The position numbers were made by a program, and so were the translations under genes. From assembly GCA_030062745.1 (NCBI GenBank), contig CP099841.1, forward strand, positions 8,367,001 through 8,431,000: a DNA stretch of 64,000 bases, given 5' to 3'. Every line of letters starts with the position of its first letter. Positions within the stretch are counted from its first letter, which is position 1. Positions 58,170 through 64,000 of the stretch are shown in pieces. The DNA comes from Capitulum mitella. Taxonomy: Eukaryota; Arthropoda; Thecostraca; Pollicipedomorpha; Pollicipedidae. Under the pieces are notes generated by a model, which did no database searches, was not told where the DNA came from, and saw only the letters and a list, made by a program, of their open reading frames with translations.

Positions 58170-60410
58170 CCTTTTTGTGGTCTCGGGGTTCTGGCGACGA
58201 TGCTATTCGACGACTTGCAGCAGGTACTGCTTTTGCCTTTCATCCTTTGTCAGTACCTTATTGTACACTTGGATAAGAGCCACAGCTCGTTCGGCGAAGT
58301 CGCCAACTACCGCGATCCCGCACAGGACTTCCTTAGCGTTCTTGCAGCCAGGCGCTGTCTCCCAATCAGCGGGATCGGCGGCAAGGAAGTCCATGTTGAT
58401 GCCGTAGGTTTTCAGGTTGCCCACCGATTTTGCGATAATGAAGTCGACGATGATCTTCCTGAGACGAGAACCTCCTTTGCTGCGAGATCCACCTGCGCTC
58501 GCTGGGAGGACTCTCCGATCCCTGTTCCTGGAGTGCCGCGATCATCCTCCTCTTCATCTCACATGGCACGCCCTCGTCGAAGAACGTCACACCAGCCAGT
58601 TCTTCGCTGGGGTACCATAATAGGTGATTGTTATGATAAATTATATGTCGTATATGATGTCATAATAGATGATAGGTGATTGGCAAACTCCTTGGAGATC
58701 CCCTTCGAGATTTCAGCATTCAAATCAGGTTTTGCAGAACGGCCAGGTCGTGCACGGGAGCATTGACCGCCGATGACGAGCAGAACCATGCACTGACGTA
58801 CAAAACAACCATAAAAGAGACGAAGCGCTTGAGTGCTCCCAGTTCACTGGGAGTCACGGAGAACTGATGGCAAAGCAAGAAGATCTTCATCCCGCAGATT
58901 ATGTGCCCCATCCATCTGGGACGATGGAACCATCCATCTGGCACGTTGGAGAGCACCTGGTTGGGGAACTTGATTCCCCGTGGAGGCTCTTGACCAAGGG
59001 GATGATAGAGACTTCAAAGAACTCACGATAATCATCGCTAGGTTGGATTTCGGCGAGCTTCTCACGGCAGAAGGCGACGATACGACCCTTGGAGGAGAAA
59101 AACGACTCGGCCGCTGCTGGCTCCAGGTCTCCATACATCATGGGTTCAAACTTGTTCGAATCAGTGAACCTCCATCTCTTCTTAAAGCGCTTGAACAAGG
59201 AGATCCCGGTCCCGAGGACTGACCGAAGCGCGTGGAGAAAGCCGCCTCTGCCACCAGTTCAAAGATATGATGACGACAAGCGAAGTGAATAGGCTGTAAC
59301 TCAAGCTTCTGTAGAAGAAGCATGCTTGCTCCCACAATTCGTCCAGTATTGCTGGAGGGGGTGTCGAAGCTCATGCCGACGACCTTGTCCGAAACCTCCC
59401 AGTCTCCCAGACAATGCGCGACAACGTCGGCTGGCGTTGCTCCGACTCTACTTGCAAACTTCCGAACACCGAAGAGCCTGGCGGCACGTCTTGGACCGGT
59501 TACAATGGCAGGGAGTCGATTCACCTTCTCCTTTGCATCGTCAGTTAACAGTTTGCCGTCCTAGTGAACCACCAGGTTGGGTGGCGCGGAGAAAGAATGC
59601 TAGATTTCGTCCGCAATGACCTTCCTCTGCGATCTACGTGCCCGCCTGGCCGAGCTTCTGTGATCGCCAGAGGAAGTGGATTGCAAAACGATCATTGAGC
59701 TTGGTCCGATCGAGGGCTGCTGCCTGACCAGGAGTGGCAATGTTCTTGGCTCTCCTGCAGGGCCGCTTCGAAGGCATGGCCAAGGGCTGCGGGTCATCCT
59801 GATCTGTCAGTTGTGTGTTGTCGGTAGGCGAGTATTCCAGCTGGGCAGTTGCCTCATGCTCGGTCTGCTGTTTAATCTAACGGTGGGCCCTTTAAAGCTT
59901 CGGCCTCCTGTTGTCATTGAAGAGCTCGCCCCTCCTTCTCAGAAGGGAACTTATCGAATACCACCATGACGCCTCGGCGACCTGGCTCCCTTTGGTCCTG
60001 GAGAATGTCTTTATCCTTTTGGTTTTGATTATCTTAATGGTGCCGACAAGGGCAAGGTCAAAAAGGTTTTTGAGGTTGTCCCTAAATCCATTTTTCTTCT
60101 CAGTTTCCTGGGTGGACCTTCAGCATTTTCCTTTGATGACAGTTTGGTACTGGTCAAGCTTCCTGTTGATCTTCTTTATTACGTTCCGCTCCGGTGCAGT
60201 GAGAATACGGGCTTTGTTCCACACCTTCATCATTTCGCGGACGATCTGTGTTTTGACCTACCTCTGGGTAAGCCTATCAGCACGGTGGGACTGAAAATAT
60301 TGCTGCAACACTTCTCCCCGCGAAGGCAGTTCTGAGCACCGGTCAACCAAAGTTCGGCTTTTTTTTCTCGTGGTGCAGCCATAGTGACACAGACTTCTGT
60401 TATAAAACGT
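58170..60410 (-). pseudogene. Decayed repetitive gene, hAT-like features, family unnamed
   Basis: Minus-strand blocks in order are: 60421-60230 (LPRGRSKHRSSAK), about 60230-60060 (WNKARILTAPERNVIKKINR), about 59760-59640 (KNIATPGQAAALDRTKLNDR), 59560-59140 (DGKLLTDDAKEKVNRLPAIV and VGMSFDTPSSNTG, CRHHIFELVAEAAF), 59198-58899, 58956-58720 and 58424-58203 (AERAVALIQVYNKVLTKDER). Several frameshifts and stops separate them. The order matches a multi-copy protein family that I remember from arthropod and cnidarian genomes and that looks like a transposase (FD-T-SSNTG and a late hAT-like helix). No terminal repeats were found. It is clearly dead. Confidence 0.65.
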
Positions 60411-60429
60411 ACTTTCTGCATTGACGCAG

Positions 60430-61600
60430 GTGGTCCTTAAATATCCTGACGTCTAAGAACGCGCGGGAAATTGCCAGACCGGCACCGTGGGTTAATGTGG
60501 CATGGCAAGGTGTAGTACTTCAAATACATAAGTCACAGTCTACAAACGATGGCCAAAATATTGATGAGATGTTGTGGCAGCTTCGATTCTTCCCTAAGTG
60601 AGGCAGTAGGTTGCCTGCCCGGGATAGTTTCTGTTGATCTAATCTATCCCCAAAATACAGTTTCTCACCGAATTTTGGCCATATGTTTTTCAACACTGCG
60701 CAAAAGTGCAAAATCTGTTTCAACATAGGCAGAACAAACAGCTCCATTTCCAGATTATCGGCCCCAAAATATAAAAGTCACCTCAAATTGAAATATTCGC
60801 CTTAGCCCCCTCCCCTTCCGTGAGATATCATCAGCACTCGTCATTATCTGCAGTCTGGGCTATACCATGTTCGTGAAGCAGATGAAGCATGCTCATAGGA
60901 TGCACAAACCTATGCACAAGGAGCAGCAAGAGGGACGATTTTAATATATGACTGATTAATTTTCTGTTTTCCTCGCGTAAAACTCGGGTTTAACCACCTA
61001 GTTCAATGAAGTTCTACCAATTAGGTACTGGGATTTCAGCAGGGTTTTCGGATCAGGATGATTGATGATGACTACAGCACTGCTGGACTGTTACAGCATT
61101 CACATAAACATTATCTCAACACAGCGAAACCGCCCTGCCCACCAGCTCACCTTTCAGTTTTCTTGCGCTTGAACACATCAAAGATGGTCATCATCATTTT
61201 TAACGTGCTTACGATGCAATGAAACGCCTTGGCCGCCCACCAGACAATCGCGGCATCGGGTGCCGGCGTACTAATTACGAAACACGCTCGCCAGCGGTCA
61301 CCAGGTGTGCCTGCAATACGTATTATAAAGTGATGCTTCTAAGCGGGCTCCCACATTATTCAATGATTCAACACATCCTTCGTTGATAAGATGCTGCTTT
61401 GCGAGACTCTCGTGCGCAGCTCTTTATGGAGTACTCTCCTGGTCACGCTAGTGCACCTGGCTGTTTTTTTTTCTTTGCATGTGCAAAGGCTCTTGACTGG
61501 GGGGGGGGGGCAAAGTGTCAGACTGAGGGGGCACTTGCCCCCCCAATTAACATGTTAAAATAGGCCCTGCTGACAGGGGCCCATCTCAGGCCTCGGTGGG
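60430..61600. other. Mostly no gene; one possible small first exon (minus)
   Basis: At 61197-61151 on the minus strand an ATG starts M-M-M-T-I-F-D-V-F-K-R-K-K-T-E and runs straight into a good donor (GTGAGC). It could be the first coding exon of a gene that continues to the left, but I cannot identify it and no second exon was found. A G-run is at 61500-61510. Confidence 0.25.
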
Positions 61601-61679
61601 TGGGGGGGGGGGGGGCGATTGCCCCTCCTCTTGGATCCGCGGCTAGCCCTCGTAATCAGTGGGGCTCCATGTGGTTAAA

Positions 61680-62060
61680 ATTACTATCGGCTTGTAAAAG
61701 GGCCCCGTGGAATGTAAAGGGGCCCCTACTTGCCTACGATGACGTTCCTGCCGACCTGGCGGGTGCTCCTTACAGGTCAGTAGGAGCATCTTTACAGGCA
61801 AGCAGGAGCTCCTGAATGAACGTTTAGGGGCCCCTATTAGCCTGCGTGGGGAGGGACTGCCTGTCCGTACAGGGCCCCCGATCCGCCTATACGGGTCCCT
61901 GTCGGTCCCTGAAGACAAGGGCAGGGACCTTCTTACAGACCGAAAGGAGGCCCCTCCAGAAGCTGACAGGAGTCCTTTATGGGCCGACAGGGGCCTCCCC
62001 AGACAAGCAGTGAACTTCCCTACAAGCTAGCACGGAACCTATTGAGACTTCCATTCATAT
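61680..62060. repeat. Degenerate GGGGCCCCT cassette (family A)
   Basis: Units of 30-50 bp on ACAGG(C/T)(A/C)AG(C/T)AGGAGC and GGGGCCCCTATTAGCCTGC follow an end-like phrase CTTGGATCCGCGGCTAGCCC at 61631. It resembles 34743-35256 in make-up, with a different unit. Confidence 0.5.
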
Positions 62061-62334
62061 CACGGGCCTCTCTTCATAGCACACAAAGCCCTCTTGTATG
62101 TTTGGAGGACTTTTTTTAGGTTCGTGGGCCTTTTTAATGCTTAAAATAATTTTATTTTGCTTTAATTGTCTGTTTCGGACAGTGTAAGGCGTCCTACGGG
62201 AGCCTCACATTATCCAAGAACTGGGGCCTTCGACCCCAGAGGAGCCCGCTCGGCCTCCAGGAGGCCCTGCTTGGCTGGGGGGGAGGCATGGCCCGTGCAC
62301 CCCCTTGTCTACCCGCTGTCGTACGACATAAATG

Positions 62335-62465
62335 CCGTAATGCAAAATTCTGGTTTGGCATAATTCTCGTAACCCAAAATCCCGTATGGTTAGACTCTCG
62401 TGCAGTTTTCTTGTCGAACCGATGGTCGTACGGCGAGAATCTCGTATAACCACGTTCTGGGAGGA
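62335..62465. repeat. Periodic ATTCTCGT array (family F)
   Basis: Short units GTAATGCAAAATTCTGG, GGCATAATTCTCGTAACCC and CGGCGAGAATCTCGTATAAC occur with the same theme as 51830-52525. Confidence 0.55.
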
Positions 62466-62790
62466 GAGGCTCTTGCCTATTAAAAAGCACAGAAAACGAA
62501 ACCCGTGGTCACTTTCCATCACCCTAAAAATACGCTTCAGTATTCACTACATAAGCAGCTTAGATCGGGGAATGGGCAAAGGATGCGATTGTCCTCCCCA
62601 TGAATCGTGAAAGTGGTAGGAAACTGAAAATCGACGAGAAACACTCAAAATTGGCTAAAACTAATAAAAAGTAGTTTTGCTGCCAATACAGACACCCTGG
62701 ATGCGTTTCTGTAATAAATTTATGCTGGTTGCGGCACTGTTTCAGGAGGCCTTTTCCAGACCCTCTTCATAAGGCTTCTCAGGCCACCAA

Positions 62791-62900
62791 GCAGGCGCGT
62801 AGCCATGATTTTCCTCGGGAGGGGGGGGGAGGAATATCAAATTTTGTAATATGCCACTGGCGTATGACAAAATTCGCAGGTCAAGCAGCAATTTTATGTA
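62791..62900 (+). repeat. Dispersed repeat family C, copy 5, interrupted
   Basis: It begins GCAGGCGCGTAGCCATGATT and continues through GCCACTGGCGTATGACAAAA to AGCAGCAATTTTATGTA, where it is cut by the pogo-like element at 62901. Intact copies continue ATTCGCCTC or similar after this TA. Confidence 0.8.
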
Positions 62901-63267
62901 GGGGAAGGTGGGGTAAGACGGCCCACTGGGGTAAGACGAACCACCAGCCTTCCCGGCTGAACCGCTGCTGCCATCTGCTACACTATACACTAACTACCTT
63001 TGTTTTCCTTCGCGCCAGTCGCCATCTTGGGCTAATGGTTCCAGGACGCACGGATATTGAGTTATTGAGTAAAATGGTCTTTTTCGTCGCGCTGATCTAA
63101 GGTAAGAGGTCTAAGAATGATTAAATTTAGACGCGTTTTTTGCATCATTAATTTTTCTTTGTATTTTGCTGTGAAGAGCAATGATAGAAGCACAAGTTAG
63201 GGCAGGCAAGTTTTCGCAATGTTGGGCTATTTAGTATCTACGTCATGATGTTTCCAAATTTAGGTTT

Positions 63268-63303
63268 GGGGTAAGACGGACCACTAGTGGTCCGTCTTAC
63301 CCC
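63268..63303. repeat. 36-bp perfect palindrome
   Basis: GGGGTAAGACGGACCACT is followed at once by its exact reverse complement. Single copies of the 17-bp arm lie at 62909-62925 and 62928-62944, and a diverged inverted one at 63305-63321. Confidence 0.95.
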
Positions 63304-63416
63304 GTGGTGGTCCATTTTATCCCACAGATACAAAATCTCGCTAAAACACTGTGACTTGTTTAAAGTACCTATGTATCTACAAATTTCAATAAGCTAATTT
63401 TTTAATATTTTTGCAG

Positions 63417-64000
63417 ATGCCGCGCAAGTACGAGCGTAAAACCGATCGTGGAAGTTGGGACGAGGAGAAAATGGCGTTAGCCATTGAAGCTGTGAAATCA
63501 AAATCGATGGGTTTTTTGAAAGCTGCCAGAGCATTCAGCGTCCCCAAGACAACCCTGAAGCGAAGGGTGGGAAATCAAAACAAATGTGCCAAGGGGACTG
63601 ATAAGCTGTTAGGCTCCAGGATGGCTGTGTTTAGCCCAGCTCAGGAGAAGGAGCTGGTAAACCACATCCTTATGATGGAGAGCAAGTTTTTTCGGACTAA
63701 CAACCAAAGACGTGCGATACCTGGCCTTTCATATGGCGGAAAAGAATAACATAACTCACAACTTCAACAAGGAGAGCGGTCTCGCCGGAAAAGACTGGTT
63801 GGCCGGATTCCAGCGCAGGCATCCGGAGGTGGCGCTTCGTGTGCCTGAGGCGACATCGGCAGCCCGTGCCAGGGCATTTAATCGAGTGAACGTGGGGAAG
63901 TTTTTTGATCTTCTAGAGCATGACATGGACATAACAAAGTTTCCGGCTCACCGCATCTTCAACTGTGACGAGACGGGGCTGACGACTGTCCAGACAAAGT
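63417..64000 (+). pseudogene. Pogo/Tigger-type transposase, 3' cut by window, one frameshift
   Basis: ATG follows a splice acceptor (TTTTTGCAG), so a 5'UTR intron is likely. Residues 1-60 form a psq/CENP-B-type helix-turn-helix (KAARAFSVPKTTLKRRVGN). The second DNA-binding domain reads GKDWLAGFQRRHPEVALR, and the DDE core begins with HRIFNCDETGLTT (first catalytic Asp at 63967-63969). The frame shifts at the T-run in AAGTTTTTTCGG (about 63685), where six T occur and five would keep the family reading (S-K-F-F-G-L-T-T-K-D). That single base may be a sequencing error or a recent inactivation. The enzyme cuts and pastes its own element at TA sites. Confidence 0.85.

Larger units (their letters stand above)
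62901..64000 (+). mobile_element. Pogo/Tigger-like DNA transposon, 5' part
   Basis: The left end starts GGGGAAGGTGGGGTAAGACG right after a TA dinucleotide, the target of Tc1/mariner/pogo elements. The gene at 63417 encodes the matching transposase. The right end lies beyond the window. The subterminal region carries five versions of a GGGGTAAGACGGACCAC motif. Confidence 0.8.

Overview
The window looks like animal nuclear DNA from a repeat-rich arthropod genome. Three host genes with GT-AG introns are present, most of the sequence is transposon-derived, and there are no bacterial operons. The exons (elongation factor 1-alpha, X11/Mint, ZNHIT6) are GC-rich in third positions and sit in AT-richer introns. 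The X11 and EF1A proteins look arthropod-like (crustacean or chelicerate). I cannot name the species from the sequence alone.

Host genes. (1) 3181-6008, plus strand: the last four coding exons of an X11/Mint/APBA adaptor gene (end of the PTB domain, two PDZ domains, conserved C-terminal tail). Its 5' exons were not found in the first 3.2 kb. (2) 15291-18586, plus strand: a complete two-exon EF1-alpha gene (460 aa), with a probable terminal-oligopyrimidine 5'UTR exon near 14461 and a poly(A) signal at 18853. (3) 39406-44231, minus strand: five exons of ZNHIT6/BCD1, the HIT-finger assembly factor for box C/D snoRNPs. All splice phases fit, but one exon carries a one-base frameshift.

Mobile DNA. 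The largest structure is a 10.5-kb foldback-like element at 23425-33941. Two long inverted arms are built of a 317-bp tandem unit (about 9 copies left, 12 right), capped by matching unique ends and flanked by a 7-bp target duplication, AAAACGT. Its core holds a broken, 5'-truncated non-LTR retrotransposon (27136-29920, minus). At 54871-57684 there is a 2.8-kb DNA transposon with inverted repeats of about 540-550 bp and a spliced minus-strand gene of an unassigned transposase-like family; next to it lies a decayed repetitive gene of another family (58170-60410). A pogo/Tigger-like element begins at 62901 and runs off the window; it inserted at a TA inside an older dispersed repeat.

The remainder is dispersed non-autonomous families, named here A-F: B at 311, 20778 and 53313; C at 7300, 19612, 35278, 52526 and 62791; D (1.1 kb) at 9984 and 50405; E at 1813 and 47431. 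Two further classes are built of short degenerate periodic units: cassettes, some between GGCGGATCCAGG-type inverted ends (A: 12151, 34743, 53865, 61680), and roughly 17-20-bp periodic arrays (F: 36880, 44290, 51830, 62335). Microsatellites and a nested hairpin cluster lie at 51.5-54.9 kb. Two short zones (24575-24890, 37911-38000) look like damaged consensus rather than biology.
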